This document shows positions 38,294 through 48,472 of a stretch of 64,000 bases of DNA, piece after piece. The DNA comes from CBDCUW01 sp963734865 (lineage in GTDB: Bacteria > Planctomycetota > Planctomycetia > Pirellulales > Pirellulaceae). The notes beneath the pieces are model-generated. The model saw nothing but the letters and a program-made list of their open reading frames with translations. It was not told the DNA's origin and ran no database searches. The stretch lies in the NCBI GenBank assembly GCA_963734865.1, contig CAVTIV010000008.1, positions 558,001 through 622,000 of the forward strand. The letters run 5' to 3'. The translations under genes were made by a program, and so were the position numbers. The stretch's first letter is position 1. The number at the start of each line of letters is the position of its first letter.

Positions 38294-39943
38294 CTACTTT
38301 CCTTTCTGCAAGCTCGATTCACGTCGCTTGCGAAACGCGGACGATATCTCGATCGCCTTCCGATAGTCGGCCTGGTCATAGTCCCAGAATTCTTGAACGA
38401 CTTTCTCGCATTCTGGGTAATGCGTTCCATCATCGCCATTCTCTTTTCGTAGCTGGGCAAGCTGGGCCTTCAAAGAGTCTCGCAGCACGGCCTGGGAGGG
38501 ATCGTTGTAGAGATTGTTGAGTTCCTGTGGATCGGTCTGCAAATCATACAACTCCCAACCGGGCGGTGTCTGGTCTTTCCCATCGTAATTGCAGCCATAG
38601 AAATAGATCAGCTTGTGCGTCTTGGTGCGAATTGCCATCTCACCGGGATTGTCATGATGTGCCATGTGCATCCAGTAACGATAGTAAGCGGCCTGCTTCC
38701 AATCGTTCGGTTCTTTGCCGGTCTCGCAAATGCTCCGGAAGGATCGACCTTGCATGCCAGGTGGAATTGGGGCGCCAGCAAAATCAAGCATCAAGGCCGG
38801 GAAATCGATGTTTTCAATGATCGCATCGCTGCGTTTTCCTGCTGGAATCGTCTGGGGGTAACGAATGATCAATGGCATTCGCTGTGACTCGTCATACGCC
38901 CAACGTTTGTCCTGGTAATCCTTCTCGCCCAGCCAAAAACCTTGGTCGCCGGTATAGATGATGACCGTGTTGTCGTACAGATTTTCGGCCTTCAGATAAT
39001 CGAACAAACGTTTCAGATTATCGTCCACGCCTTTCACACAGCGAAGGTATTTTTTCAAATATGCCTGATAGGCGAGTCGTTTGACTTCGTCGTCGGACAG
39101 TTTCGGATCCTTGACATCCCATTTGAATTCGGCCGGGAACTTGTTCGGCAAGTCGGCCGCATACGACCGACGCGGGTTACGACGACCGATGGATGTCCCA
39201 ATGTGCGGAACCAGTTCGTCCTGGTACCCGCGTGTGGCGATCGATCCCCACCGATCGCCTTTGTGCCACAGCGACTCGGGTTCGGGGATATCGATGTCGG
39301 CAAGATAGCTGTCGTAACGCGGCGCACTCTCGAAGTAATCGTGTGGCGCCTTGTACTGGTGGCAAACGAAAAACGGCTTGTCGGGATCGCGATGGTTCTT
39401 GAACCATTCAAGCGTGGAGTCGGTGATCACGTCGGACGAGTGCCGGCCAGGATACTGGACAAGATTCTGCGGCCAAGGTTTGTCACCCTGGATCCGAAAC
39501 TCGGTGTCGAAATACTTCCCTTGTCCGGGCAGCACCTTGTAGTAGTCGAAATTTGGCGGAACCTTCAAATGCCATTTCCCGATGATCGCTGTCTGATAAC
39601 CGGCATCACGCATGGCGATGGGTAACGTTTGCTTGTCCGGATCGATCTTGCCGCCAAGATCAAAAACGCCGTTGATGTGATCGTACTGCCCGGTGATGAT
39701 ACAAGCTCGCGAAGGCGTACAAATCGAGTTCGTACAGAAGGCGTTGTCAAAGCAGATCCCTTCAGCGGCCAGCGTATCGATCGTTGGCGTCGGATCGAGT
39801 TCCTTGAGCAGCGTGGCGTAGGCGCCAATCGCCTGGGCGGTATGGTCATCGGACATGATGAACAAAATGTTCGGTCGGTCGTCCGCCTCTGCGACCGCGG
39901 CGGAAATCGCGACCAAAACGACCAACAATGCTCGTAGCGGCAT
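38294..39943 (-). CDS. Secreted type I sulfatase (CTPSR)
   Basis: A 549-residue sulfatase with signal peptide MPLRALLVVLVAISAAVAEA. Metal site NILFIMSDDHTAQAIG, formylglycine motif C75-T-P-S-R then ACIITG, IIGKWHL, PFFVCHQYKAPHDYF, and YTGDQGFWLGEKD. The DQGFWLGE block is characteristic of the iduronate-2-sulfatase/choline-sulfatase-like branch acting on sulfated polysaccharides. Start ATG 39943; the frame runs on to 40039 but the extension lacks signal features. C-terminus is Lys/Arg-rich. Confidence 0.93.
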   Translation of the reverse strand: MPLRALLVVLVAISAAVAEADDRPNILFIMSDDHTAQAIGAYATLLKELDPTPTIDTLAAEGICFDNAFCTNSICTPSRACIITGQYDHINGVFDLGGKIDPDKQTLPIAMRDAGYQTAIIGKWHLKVPPNFDYYKVLPGQGKYFDTEFRIQGDKPWPQNLVQYPGRHSSDVITDSTLEWFKNHRDPDKPFFVCHQYKAPHDYFESAPRYDSYLADIDIPEPESLWHKGDRWGSIATRGYQDELVPHIGTSIGRRNPRRSYAADLPNKFPAEFKWDVKDPKLSDDEVKRLAYQAYLKKYLRCVKGVDDNLKRLFDYLKAENLYDNTVIIYTGDQGFWLGEKDYQDKRWAYDESQRMPLIIRYPQTIPAGKRSDAIIENIDFPALMLDFAGAPIPPGMQGRSFRSICETGKEPNDWKQAAYYRYWMHMAHHDNPGEMAIRTKTHKLIYFYGCNYDGKDQTPPGWELYDLQTDPQELNNLYNDPSQAVLRDSLKAQLAQLRKENGDDGTHYPECEKVVQEFWDYDQADYRKAIEISSAFRKRRESSLQKGK

Positions 39944-40010
39944 GTTCAGCTTCTCAATCGGGGTGGTTCGAGGTGGAGATGGAGCCATTCTACCTGAAAT
40001 TGATGAGTTG

Positions 40011-41349
40011 CTACGAATCCTCTCGCGCCTGGCCGGCAATCAAAAACGCGATTTCCATTGCTTGCTCATAGTTCAATCGCGGGTCGACATTACTCTCGTA
40101 AGCTCTCGTCAAGTCGGTGGAACTCAGACCCCCAGCGCCACCGGTGCATTCGGTGACGTTGTTTCCCGTCAGTTCGAGATGAATTCCGCCGACGATCGTC
40201 TCATGACTTGCGTGAATCGCAAACGACTCGCGGACTTCATCCAAGATCTGGTCAAAGTGTCGCGTCTTTGTCCCCTCGGGTGTCGTGATCGTGTTCCCAT
40301 GCATCGGGTCGACCGTCCACAAGACCGGATGATTCGACTTTTGGACTGCCGCGATCAATGGCGGAAGAGAGTGCCCGATCCGATCGGCGCCAAAGCGACA
40401 GATCAATGTCATCCGACCCGCTTCGCGATCCGGATTGAGAACCTCCAGCAATTGTATCAGCGACCGTGGAGTGCTGGTCGGTCCAATCTTCACTCCGATC
40501 GGGTTCTTGATGCCTCGAAAGTACTCGACGTGAGCGCCGTCAATGTCGCGCGTCCGGTCACCGATCCAAGGATAGTGGGTGCCCAGGTTGTACCACCCGT
40601 CACGGCTAATCGCCCGTCGGGTCAGCGCCTGCTCGTAGGGCAACAACAATGCCTCATGGGATGTATAAAAATCGACTCGAGACAAATCGGCGCGAGTTAC
40701 GCCACCGATCACGTCAATGAATCGCAGCGAGTCTCCGATGCCGCGAACCATTTGGTGGTAATCGGCCGGGCGTTGAGTCACGAAGTCGAGTTCCCAGTTC
40801 TCTGGGTGGTGGATGTCGGCAAAACCGCCCTCGGTCAACGCGCAGATAATTGAGAGTCTGAGCCGACCGATCGTAAGCACCCAGCAAGAACTCGGGCCGC
40901 GCCTTTCGATCCTCCGCCGTGAACGGACTGCGATTGACACAGTCGCCGCGATACGACGGCAACGTCACCCCGTCACGGGTCTCGGTGTCCGAGGAACGCG
41001 GCTTGGCGTACTGCCCCGCGATCCGCCCAACTCGGATCACCGGCTTCTGCATGCCGTACACGAGCACCAAGCTCATTTGTAACAGAACCTTCAGCTTCTT
41101 CTCAATCGGATCGGCTCGGCAGGCGTCAAAGCTCTCGCTGCAGTCTCCCCCCTGTAACACAAACGCGGCACCCTGCGAGGCCAACGCAAGCTGCCCCCGC
41201 AGCCGATCGACTTCCCAACTGGTCACCAGCGGCGGACGCTGACAAAGCGTATCGAGTACGTCGTCAAGTTGTTCGGGATCGTCGTATTGGGGCTGCTGCA
41301 ACGCAGTCTTCTTCGTCCAGGACGAAGGATCCCACTGGTTCATCAACAT
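40011..41349 (-). pseudogene. Class II DAHP synthase (3-deoxy-7-phosphoheptulonate synthase), frameshifted
   Basis: Condenses phosphoenolpyruvate and erythrose 4-phosphate, first step of the shikimate pathway. The N-terminal part (from ATG 41349, or 41343) has WDPSSW, FVLQGGDCSESF and RVGRIAGQYAKPRS; the C-terminal part has GGFADIHHPENW, FYTSHEALLLPYE, HYPWIGDRTRD, PVLWTVDPMHGNT and HLELTGNNVTECTGG. The frame changes inside a CGCGCG tract at ~40839-40844. Restoring two bases gives LNYLRALTEGGFAD, the expected sequence, for a protein of about 446 residues, normal for the family. No other copy is visible here, and the reaction is normally essential, so this break is probably a sequencing error. 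Confidence 0.85.
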
Positions 41350-41740
41350 GGTCAGACGTTTTTGAAAGCTGGATGGTTGGATGTTCAGGGGCAAGCCGCA
41401 GGCGACGGTGCGTTCACGAACCAAGTCGCCTGCGGCTTGCCGATCGACGAATCTTTCGACACGACTTGCGCAAAACCATCCCCTTCCCTCATTGTCGCGG
41501 TTTGCTGCGTCCTGAATAGCAGGGCGGCTGCGACGGCAGGAAACGGACAGAGACAACCACAGTAATCGACCTCGGCGATCTCGCTAGCGGGACCGGCGAA
41601 AGCAAAATCCGCTTCCTGACCAAGGTTGCTGTTGCAGAACGAAACAATTGTTCAATTCTGTCGCGATCAAGCCATTCCCCCCAACCACCAAGCAGCGCCA
41701 ATTTACCGATGTTTTGAACATTTTCCTGAGAGTCGGTCGA

Positions 41741-41757
41741 TTGGCACGAGCTCTGCA
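41741..41757 (+). promoter_or_regulatory. Sigma-54 (RpoN) promoter candidate
   Basis: The sequence ttggcacg-agct-ctgca matches the -24/-12 consensus TTGGCACG-N4-TTGCA at all but one position, with the invariant GG and GC at the correct spacing. Transcription would begin around 41769, giving a leader of about 95 bases before the Gly-rich protein gene at 41864. The rest of 41350-41863 contains nothing else recognisable. Confidence 0.55.
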
Positions 41758-41863
41758 CGTCGGATCCCACGAGAGTTTCGCCTCCAGCTTCTCACAGTCC
41801 CTCGATCTGCTCGTGCCACACATGCAGCGGTCGACCGAATCCATCCACTGCAGAGAACGAAAA

Positions 41864-42709
41864 ATGGAACGAATATTCTCGAGTTGTTTCGCCGTGATGC
41901 TCCTATCCGCGGCTGGTCTGGCGGCCGAGCGACGTGTTGCCGATCCCGCGCCCCGCGACAATCCGCCCACCCAACCGCTGGACATTTTCCAAGCGATCGA
42001 CGATGGCCAAGTCGATGTCAAATTCATCCCCATCGACGCCGCGGCCGCGAATGTGCTGATCGAGAACAAGACCGATCGTCTGCTGCAGATCGCATTGCCC
42101 GAAGCGTTCGCCGCCATTCCCCTGCTCGGAAAACCTTTACTGGAGGAGCCTGTACTCGGGCAACTCGGTCCGCAGTTTGGCCAACCCGCCGCGAACGCTG
42201 GCGGCGGTGGCGGTGCTGCCTCGCAAAGTGTCGGTGGGGGATTCAATGCCGGCGGCAACCAGGGACTGGGTAATCAGGGATTGGGTAACCCACCAGCGGG
42301 TGGCGGGCGACAAGGCGTTGGTTTGGGATTCGGACTGCTGCGGATCCCCGCTCAGAAAACCCGCAAGTTAACCGCAACCACCGTTTGCCTGGAATTTGGC
42401 AAACCCGATCCACTTCCACGCCTGGCCTACCGGATGATTCCTCTGTCGCAGTTCAGTCAGGATGATCGAATCGGATTGCTGTGCAAACAACTCGGCCAAG
42501 GGGAGATCCCGCAGAATTCGGCGCAGGCCGCCGCGTGGCATCTCGCGAACCATTTGAGCTGGGACGAGATCTCGCAGATCAATCGAATCGAATCACGGTA
42601 TGTCGGCAATATCAAGATGTTCAGCCCGAGCGAGTTGCAGAAAGCGCAAGACGTCCTCCACGCGATCAAAGCGACATTACGAAACGAATCGAAATCGGAC
42701 GATGATTAA
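41864..42709 (+). CDS. Secreted protein of unknown function with Gly/Asn-rich centre
   Basis: A 281-residue protein I do not recognise. Signal peptide MERIFSSCFAVMLLSAAGLA, then a conserved-looking globular part (DVKFIPIDAAAANVLIENKT, written here in its first half), a flexible central stretch rich in Gly, Asn and Gln (residues ~108-150, with GLGNQGLGN repeats), and a helical C-terminal part ending in Asp. The RLLQIALPEAFAA segment suggests a beta-sandwich describing stability of a surface or extracellular structure, but no function can be assigned. A sigma-54-like promoter lies 107-123 bp upstream. The frame opens to 41648, but the signal peptide fixes ATG 41864. Confidence 0.6.
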   Translation: MERIFSSCFAVMLLSAAGLAAERRVADPAPRDNPPTQPLDIFQAIDDGQVDVKFIPIDAAAANVLIENKTDRLLQIALPEAFAAIPLLGKPLLEEPVLGQLGPQFGQPAANAGGGGGAASQSVGGGFNAGGNQGLGNQGLGNPPAGGGRQGVGLGFGLLRIPAQKTRKLTATTVCLEFGKPDPLPRLAYRMIPLSQFSQDDRIGLLCKQLGQGEIPQNSAQAAAWHLANHLSWDEISQINRIESRYVGNIKMFSPSELQKAQDVLHAIKATLRNESKSDDD

Positions 42710-42725
42710 CCGCCCGTCCTGAAGA

Positions 42726-45700
42726 TCAACGAGCTGTTGAGACTGATTCGGCCGGTCCGCAGCCACCAGTTCGGTGGCAACTGCATCCCACACCGATCGC
42801 TTGAGCGAAGTCGATGCTGATCCCCGATTCGTTGCCGTCCCAATAGAACGGAACGCGCGGGGAGCGGCTGCCGAAACGGTTCATTCGATTGGCTTCAAAA
42901 GCTTCGCCGTTGGCAATGACATATTGGATGTCCTCACTGTGGCGAATGTTTTTGGTGGGATCGGATCCTTTTTGAATGATGATGACGTCGGCCAGCTTGC
43001 CCGATTCGATCGAGCCGAGATCACCGTCCAGCCCCAAATAGGTGGCCCCGTTGATTGTTCCGCAGCGAAGCGCCTCCATCGCTGTCATGCCGCCTTGAAC
43101 GAAGCTCCACATTTCCCAGTGCGTGCAGATTCCGCTCAGCTGTCCGTGTCCGCCGGCCTGAACCAGACCGCCCGCATCGACAACTTGCTTGGCAATCTCA
43201 GCCACTCGAATGTGGTTGTAGTCCTCCCGGGGTGATTTATTGCGGCGGCGTGAGCGAGGATTCAAGACGTGGGGTGGGATAAAGGTCTTCAAACGGGGAT
43301 GCAGCCACAAATCGTCAACTTCGTACCAATACTGTTCACCCGAGATGCCTCCATAGGCCACACTCAAGGTGGGTGTGTACCCAACGCCGGTATTCTTCCA
43401 CAGGTCCATCACGTCGTCATAGGCGCTCTGCACCGGCAAGGTATGTTCGATACCGGTGTGTCCGTCGACAATCATGGTCATGTTGTGCATGAAGGTCGAA
43501 CCGCCCTCGGGAACGACCATCATTTTCAAGTCTCGGGCCGCCGCAATGATCTGCTGCCGTTGATCGCGACGCGGCTGGTTGTAGCTCTTGACCGAGAACG
43601 CACCCACGGCCTGCATCCGTTTGAGATGAAACACCGCATCATCGATGCTTTCGATTTCCGCTTTGAAGCTGCCTGTCGCGCCGTACAAAATCTTGCCCGT
43701 TGAAAACGTCCGAGGCGCCGTGATCACACCGGCCTTGGTCATCTCGCTGGCAGCAAAGATGCTGTGTGTGTCGTTGCTCGGATCGTGAATCGTGGTCACA
43801 CCGAATGCCAGCCGCGCCATGTCGATCCAGCTTTGCTGCGGCGTGATACCGTCGGTCGCCTGAGGACCGTGTGCGTGTGTATCCACAAAACCCGGCAAAA
43901 TCACTTGCCCTTTGGCTGAGATCACGTGGGCATCCCGGGGAATATCGATCTTGCCCGCCGGCCCAACGGCCACAATTCGATTGCCCTCGATCAAAATCGT
44001 CCCATGATCGATCACTCCCGGTTTTCCCATGGTCACCACGCGACCGCCAACAATGGCCAACTTCCCTTCCGGCTTGGCATGCGCCTGACGGAAACCGATC
44101 GGCTGTCGCTGGTTGCTGTGCTGCGGCGGATCGTTGTCACCGGCCGCTGGCGCCAGCGCCTGGTCCAGATCGCAACTGAATAGGTCGGCTCCCAGGCTCC
44201 AGTGCAGTCTGCGTCCGTCACCGGAAAAGTGAACAAAGTCACCCGCTTGCTCGCTGACCTTCGCGATTGGCAATCCAGTGGCTTGTGGTCCCACAGTGAT
44301 CGCGGATCCGGTGTCAACAAAAGGGGCGACGTAGACGTTGAATCGTTCGATGAAGGCGATCCACCGTCGGTCCGGCGAGACGCGATAGTCGGTCGCCCAG
44401 GCGCTTGTGTAATGGGTCCGCAGGTTGTCACCGCGGAGATCCATGGAACAGAGCTGCAAGTTGTCGGCATCTTTGTCGGAGTTGCTGGTGGTGAAAAACA
44501 CCCGTCCCTTTGATTTGGCAAACTGTGGCCGCGAACCATTCTTGGCGATCCGTTTCGGTTTCCCATCGCGCACCGCGATCGCATAGAGCCCCGTCTCTTG
44601 CGACCAAAGGGGCGAGGTCAAGTAGCCGCCACTCGTCCGCTGATAGACGATCGTTTTGCCATCGGGTGAGAACACCGGATCGACGTAATGCCCCGGCTCG
44701 GTGGAAACGATCCAGCTTTCTGCCGCACCGGGATCGACCGACGCGACTCGAATGGTCCCCAACGACCGATCGTTCCAGGTGGTGTAGACGATGTAGCGGC
44801 CGTCGCGAGAAAAACTCGGATAGAATTCGAAATGGTCGGACTGGTTGGTCAAACGACGCGGCTCGCCATCGGGCAGACTGCGAAGATAGATATGACCGAG
44901 TGCCTGGTAGGCAACGCTATCACCGCTCGGTGACGTGCTGGTCCAACGTAACATCTTCACGTCGAACTCGTCTTGTCCAACCGAGACCGGAAATCGCAGC
45001 GCATTCTTGATCGCACGTTGATCTTTGACTCGAAAGGGAATCACGGTCGATGCGCCACTTTCGACGTCGATTCGCCGAATCTTTCCCTTGGCCCAAACAA
45101 TGATCGACGTGCCGTCGGGCATCCAGGCAAAGCTACTGTAGACACCATGAATCGCCCATGCTTCCTGCATGTCTCGTTCCAAATCGTCATTGATCAAACG
45201 GACCGCACCGGAGCGGACGTCGAACAGATGCAAACCGGTCTTCGCGCCGACACGTCTGACGAAGGCGATCGTTTTCCCATCCGGTGACGGCGTGGGCCGG
45301 CAAGCACCTCCTGGTCCGCTAATCAAGGTTTCTGTTTCACCCTCCACCAAATCGAGCCGTTTGATGGCGTAAATGCCCTTGTGCGAATCCTTGTCGTACT
45401 CGAACGTGTCGCCGGGCGTCGTGTCTTGCGAGTAATAGAGATATCGTCCGTCGGGTGAAAAAACGGGTTCGTTCACATCCTTCTGGTCGTTCGGTCGCTT
45501 TGTCAGCTGGACGCCCCCCATCGCGCCGGTCGCAGCGGCATCACGATGGTACAGCCACATTTCGCCCGCCCCAAGCGATCGTCGACTGGTGAAATGCTTT
45601 CTCGCCACAAGGTACTGGCCATCAGGTGACCACGCAGGACCGTTTAGCAGTCGATACGTTTCGCCCGTCACCTGTGTCGGGTTCTGACCATCGACGTCGA

Positions 45701-46139
45701 TATACCAAATGTTGTCGCCTGCCTTTTTGTTCGCGCCATGTCGGTCGCTGGTGAAGGCGACATGCTTCCCATCGGGACTGAACCGCGGTTGCATGTCCCA
45801 AGCAATACCGCTGGTCAACTTGCTGGGGAACTTGCCGCCAGTCTCTTTCGTTCCGTCGGCACCATCGATCGGCATCAAGTAAAGATCGCCCAGCAGATCG
45901 AAAGCAATCTGCTTGCCATTGGGACTGACGTCCAGATTGATCCACGTGCCTTCACCGGTATCGATTGGCTGCATCCGACCGGGACCGGGTGGCTTTTCGA
46001 TGTTCCATGCTGGCTGCGAATCCGTGGAGGACTCTTTGGTCTTTGCCGGGTCCGCGGCCGCGACATCGAATCCGCACCAGCAACACGCGACCCAAACACA
46101 ACAGCAAACAGTTCGCCAAATCAACATGCAAATTGTCAT
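42726..46139 (-). CDS. Secreted TolB/WD40-propeller amidohydrolase
   Basis: A 1,137-residue secreted protein. After the signal (MLIWRTVCCCVWVACCW region) come TolB/PD40-type beta-propeller repeats (SPNGKQIAFDLLGDLYLM, FSPDGKHVAFTSDRHG, WSPDGQYLVARKHF). A C-terminal metal-dependent amidohydrolase domain (residues ~690-1100) starts at AIVGGRVVTMGK, with the metal-binding DTHAHG, a carboxylated-Lys region, GHTGIEH, and AGGHGQLSGI plus the closing GKLADVIII. Family members hydrolyse amide or C-N bonds in peptides or cyclic compounds; planctomycete fusions of this kind have no characterised substrate. The open frame begins at a GTG (46151); the ATG at 46139 is preferred. It lies 28 bp behind an esterase fragment on the same strand. 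Confidence 0.82.
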   Translation of the reverse strand: MTICMLIWRTVCCCVWVACCWCGFDVAAADPAKTKESSTDSQPAWNIEKPPGPGRMQPIDTGEGTWINLDVSPNGKQIAFDLLGDLYLMPIDGADGTKETGGKFPSKLTSGIAWDMQPRFSPDGKHVAFTSDRHGANKKAGDNIWYIDVDGQNPTQVTGETYRLLNGPAWSPDGQYLVARKHFTSRRSLGAGEMWLYHRDAAATGAMGGVQLTKRPNDQKDVNEPVFSPDGRYLYYSQDTTPGDTFEYDKDSHKGIYAIKRLDLVEGETETLISGPGGACRPTPSPDGKTIAFVRRVGAKTGLHLFDVRSGAVRLINDDLERDMQEAWAIHGVYSSFAWMPDGTSIIVWAKGKIRRIDVESGASTVIPFRVKDQRAIKNALRFPVSVGQDEFDVKMLRWTSTSPSGDSVAYQALGHIYLRSLPDGEPRRLTNQSDHFEFYPSFSRDGRYIVYTTWNDRSLGTIRVASVDPGAAESWIVSTEPGHYVDPVFSPDGKTIVYQRTSGGYLTSPLWSQETGLYAIAVRDGKPKRIAKNGSRPQFAKSKGRVFFTTSNSDKDADNLQLCSMDLRGDNLRTHYTSAWATDYRVSPDRRWIAFIERFNVYVAPFVDTGSAITVGPQATGLPIAKVSEQAGDFVHFSGDGRRLHWSLGADLFSCDLDQALAPAAGDNDPPQHSNQRQPIGFRQAHAKPEGKLAIVGGRVVTMGKPGVIDHGTILIEGNRIVAVGPAGKIDIPRDAHVISAKGQVILPGFVDTHAHGPQATDGITPQQSWIDMARLAFGVTTIHDPSNDTHSIFAASEMTKAGVITAPRTFSTGKILYGATGSFKAEIESIDDAVFHLKRMQAVGAFSVKSYNQPRRDQRQQIIAAARDLKMMVVPEGGSTFMHNMTMIVDGHTGIEHTLPVQSAYDDVMDLWKNTGVGYTPTLSVAYGGISGEQYWYEVDDLWLHPRLKTFIPPHVLNPRSRRRNKSPREDYNHIRVAEIAKQVVDAGGLVQAGGHGQLSGICTHWEMWSFVQGGMTAMEALRCGTINGATYLGLDGDLGSIESGKLADVIIIQKGSDPTKNIRHSEDIQYVIANGEAFEANRMNRFGSRSPRVPFYWDGNESGISIDFAQAIGVGCSCHRTGGCGPAESVSTAR

Positions 46140-46167
46140 CCAAAGAAACACGAAAAAGGGTTCGTTA

Positions 46168-46410
46168 TCAAATCACATTCTCGTGCGCGTCCGGATACCT
46201 CGGCAGCAAGGTCGGCGCGTACATCACCCACGGCTGCGGAGTCGCTCGTTTCTCAGCCGCGGGCAGAAACACGAAAGCGGTGTGCCCGGCGACCTGGAAC
46301 GTATCACCGGCAAGAATCAGCTCGGTGGACTCCGGCGCCGAGTCCTGCGCCGCGACGACCAGTGCGATCGACGAAACGCAGACAACGCAGATCAATCGTT
46401 GGCCTGTCAT
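46168..46410 (-). pseudogene. Remnant of a secreted alpha/beta-hydrolase
   Basis: An 80-residue open frame with a signal peptide (MTGQRLICVVCVSSIALVVA) and the typical opening of planctomycete secreted esterase/dienelactone-hydrolase-like proteins (VAGHTAFVFLPAAEKRATPQPWVMYAPT in two strands, then YPDAHE). The usual continuation with the nucleophile elbow is missing: after DAHENVI it stops, and a different gene (the amidohydrolase) follows 28 bp later. It looks like a 5' fragment left by a deletion whose right border is at ~46168. It could alternatively be a very short secreted peptide. Confidence 0.45.
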
Positions 46411-46480
46411 GGGGGCAGTTTTCCGAAAATGACGACAATGATTTACGACGAAAACCGTCCAACGACGGTTCGCTAACAGT

Positions 46481-48472
46481 CTACTCGCCCAGCGACAGCA
46501 CTTCCCGCTGATCGATAAAACCGTCGACATCGGCGTCGAGGTCTCGAAACTGCTCGGCGGTACCGATGAACTCTCGCCCAGAGATATCGCCATCACGATT
46601 GCTGTCCATGGACCTGGCCCAGCGCGGCAGCGATTCGGAAATACGAGTTTCTGCGTGCGAAAACCGAAAACTCGCCGCATCCTGCAAGGGGTCGCCCCGC
46701 ACCAGTTGTATGACGAATGAATCGGGAATATCGGTCGGCAGCAACGCTCCGCTATGCTGTTGGCGCAGACGACCACCCGCCGCAAGGATTTCACGTTCGG
46801 AAAGAAATCGATCTTGATCTTGATCCAACCAGGCAAAAAGGGCATCGGGAAACTCGGCTGCTCGGCCCCTCACTTGCACATTCCAAATCGGTTCGTTGCC
46901 CCGCATCCCGTCGTTGATCTCCTTCAACGTTAGCTTGCCATCATCGTCCGCATCCAACTTTTCGAATGAAAACTGCTCGGCTGCCGCGACTGGGATCTCC
47001 GTCTCATCAAGGCTGCCATCGCCATTGACGTCCAACATCGCAAACGCCTCCGGCGGTATCCGGTCTTGCCCCGTTCTGGCATCAACAACGCGTGCCGAAA
47101 GCCAGAGAGTTGGACCGAGCATCGAAATCGTATCATTCGTTTCCTGTTCAGCGGCGAATGATTCCAGTTCCGGTCGCATCGACATGATCTGTATCGATGG
47201 ATCGTCCGAACGACCTGCCGCGAACTGAACCAGCAATTTCAGATCGGGCTGGACCGTTCGCAAGGCCTTCGCTTCCTCGCGACTGATCGATTGATTTCCA
47301 TCTTGGTCGAGCGCAGCGATCGGATGATGCTCGATCCCAAAGGGTGCGTTTTCAACCATCGCATCGAGCGAGTACGAAACCATCGCCCAATCGATGTATC
47401 CCTCCATGTCCATCGCAACCTCACCACGGCGATTCGAACGTCGCAGGTTCCAGGCCGGATCGTTATCTGGCTGGTTCACTTTCGCTTCGGACAAACTGAT
47501 TCCCTGGTCCGAGTTTTCGTCCAGCCGCATCAGAGAATGCGCCGCATCACGCAACTCCTCTGGTTCCAATGATTCGTTGCCATTGGCATCGATCGCATGG
47601 AACAATGGCGATTGCGAGCGATTGATCTGGCGATAGTAATCCGTCCCGCTCAATCGAAACGGATCAGCAAACCCTGAACTACGAAACAGAAACCTGGCGA
47701 CCTCGTCGTGATCCGGTTTTTTGTTACGATTTGCGTCGTAACGCCGCGTCAGGTCACTGTATTGATTCTCATTGACCCCTTGCGTGCGGCCAAACTGCTG
47801 CGGATCGGACGCGACATGCCTGAATAGCTGCGGCCAAGTCAGTTCGGCTGAATCCTCCTCGCGGGCCTCAGCGATCACGTCATCGATCCGCTGCGCAAAT
47901 ACGTCGGCCAGCGACTTTTCCCCAATCCGGATCTCGAGATCGACGAGCAATCCGCCGGCCGTTGTCGGCAACAGCAGTCGCATCGCAGGTGGATCGATCG
48001 GCTCCGCGGCGCCATCGGCTGCTGAGGTTGGTTCCACGATCGAATCCGGGGCCGGTTCCGATCCCGCGTTCGAATCGGGGTCGATGTTCTCCTCATCGGG
48101 AGTTTCGTTGGCGATATTCTCGGGCATGGTGACTTCGTTGGCGCGGGTTTCGGCCACCGAATTCTCAGCGATGATCGGCACGTCACCGCGATCCGGTTTC
48201 ATGGCCATCGCCCGGTCAACCTCCGATTTCAATTCCGCCTCTGCCTCGATCACCCTCGCGATTTCGATCACCTCCGCGGCGGCCACGTTTTCGCGAGCCG
48301 CGAAATCGCCGTCGATATCCGTGGCGTCTCTCGAATCCGCGGCAGCGGTGACATCCGTCGCGGCCGGGTCGCCTTGATGGCAACCGCCGTTTGATAATCC
48401 AATCACCACCGCGATCAGCAGTGAATGGCTGACATGGTAGTAGCCGTCAACGAGACGTTGGTTGAACGTCAT
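46481..48472 (-). CDS. Secreted multi-EF-hand protein
   Basis: A 663-residue acidic protein. Signal or weak lipobox near LIAVVIGLSNGGCH, a long Ala/Glu-rich low-complexity segment (residues ~35-170), then EF-hand calcium-binding repeats: for example DANGNESLEPEE, DENSDQGISLSE, DQDGNQSISREE, DVNGDGSLDETE, DADDDGKLTLKE, DQDQDRFLSERE, DSNRDGDISGRE and DADVDGFIDQRE. At least eight loops are visible. The start ATG shares one base with the stop of the DUF1501 gene (TGATG), so the two are translated in coupling and this protein likely assists the DUF1549-DUF1501 system at the cell surface. Binding of calcium is inferred from the loops. Confidence 0.78.
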   Translation of the reverse strand: MTFNQRLVDGYYHVSHSLLIAVVIGLSNGGCHQGDPAATDVTAAADSRDATDIDGDFAARENVAAAEVIEIARVIEAEAELKSEVDRAMAMKPDRGDVPIIAENSVAETRANEVTMPENIANETPDEENIDPDSNAGSEPAPDSIVEPTSAADGAAEPIDPPAMRLLLPTTAGGLLVDLEIRIGEKSLADVFAQRIDDVIAEAREEDSAELTWPQLFRHVASDPQQFGRTQGVNENQYSDLTRRYDANRNKKPDHDEVARFLFRSSGFADPFRLSGTDYYRQINRSQSPLFHAIDANGNESLEPEELRDAAHSLMRLDENSDQGISLSEAKVNQPDNDPAWNLRRSNRRGEVAMDMEGYIDWAMVSYSLDAMVENAPFGIEHHPIAALDQDGNQSISREEAKALRTVQPDLKLLVQFAAGRSDDPSIQIMSMRPELESFAAEQETNDTISMLGPTLWLSARVVDARTGQDRIPPEAFAMLDVNGDGSLDETEIPVAAAEQFSFEKLDADDDGKLTLKEINDGMRGNEPIWNVQVRGRAAEFPDALFAWLDQDQDRFLSEREILAAGGRLRQQHSGALLPTDIPDSFVIQLVRGDPLQDAASFRFSHAETRISESLPRWARSMDSNRDGDISGREFIGTAEQFRDLDADVDGFIDQREVLSLGE

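Noticed and set aside
38942..39625. 227-codon plus-strand frame inside a sulfatase
   Set aside because: Lies wholly opposite a strongly supported sulfatase and has no family resemblance.
41350..41740. Small genes in the gap after the DAHP synthase
   Set aside because: Open frames there are short, lack plausible starts and resemble no family.
46411..46845. Upstream part of the frame that contains the esterase fragment
   Set aside because: It overlaps the EF-hand gene in another frame; only the final 80 codons look like a protein.
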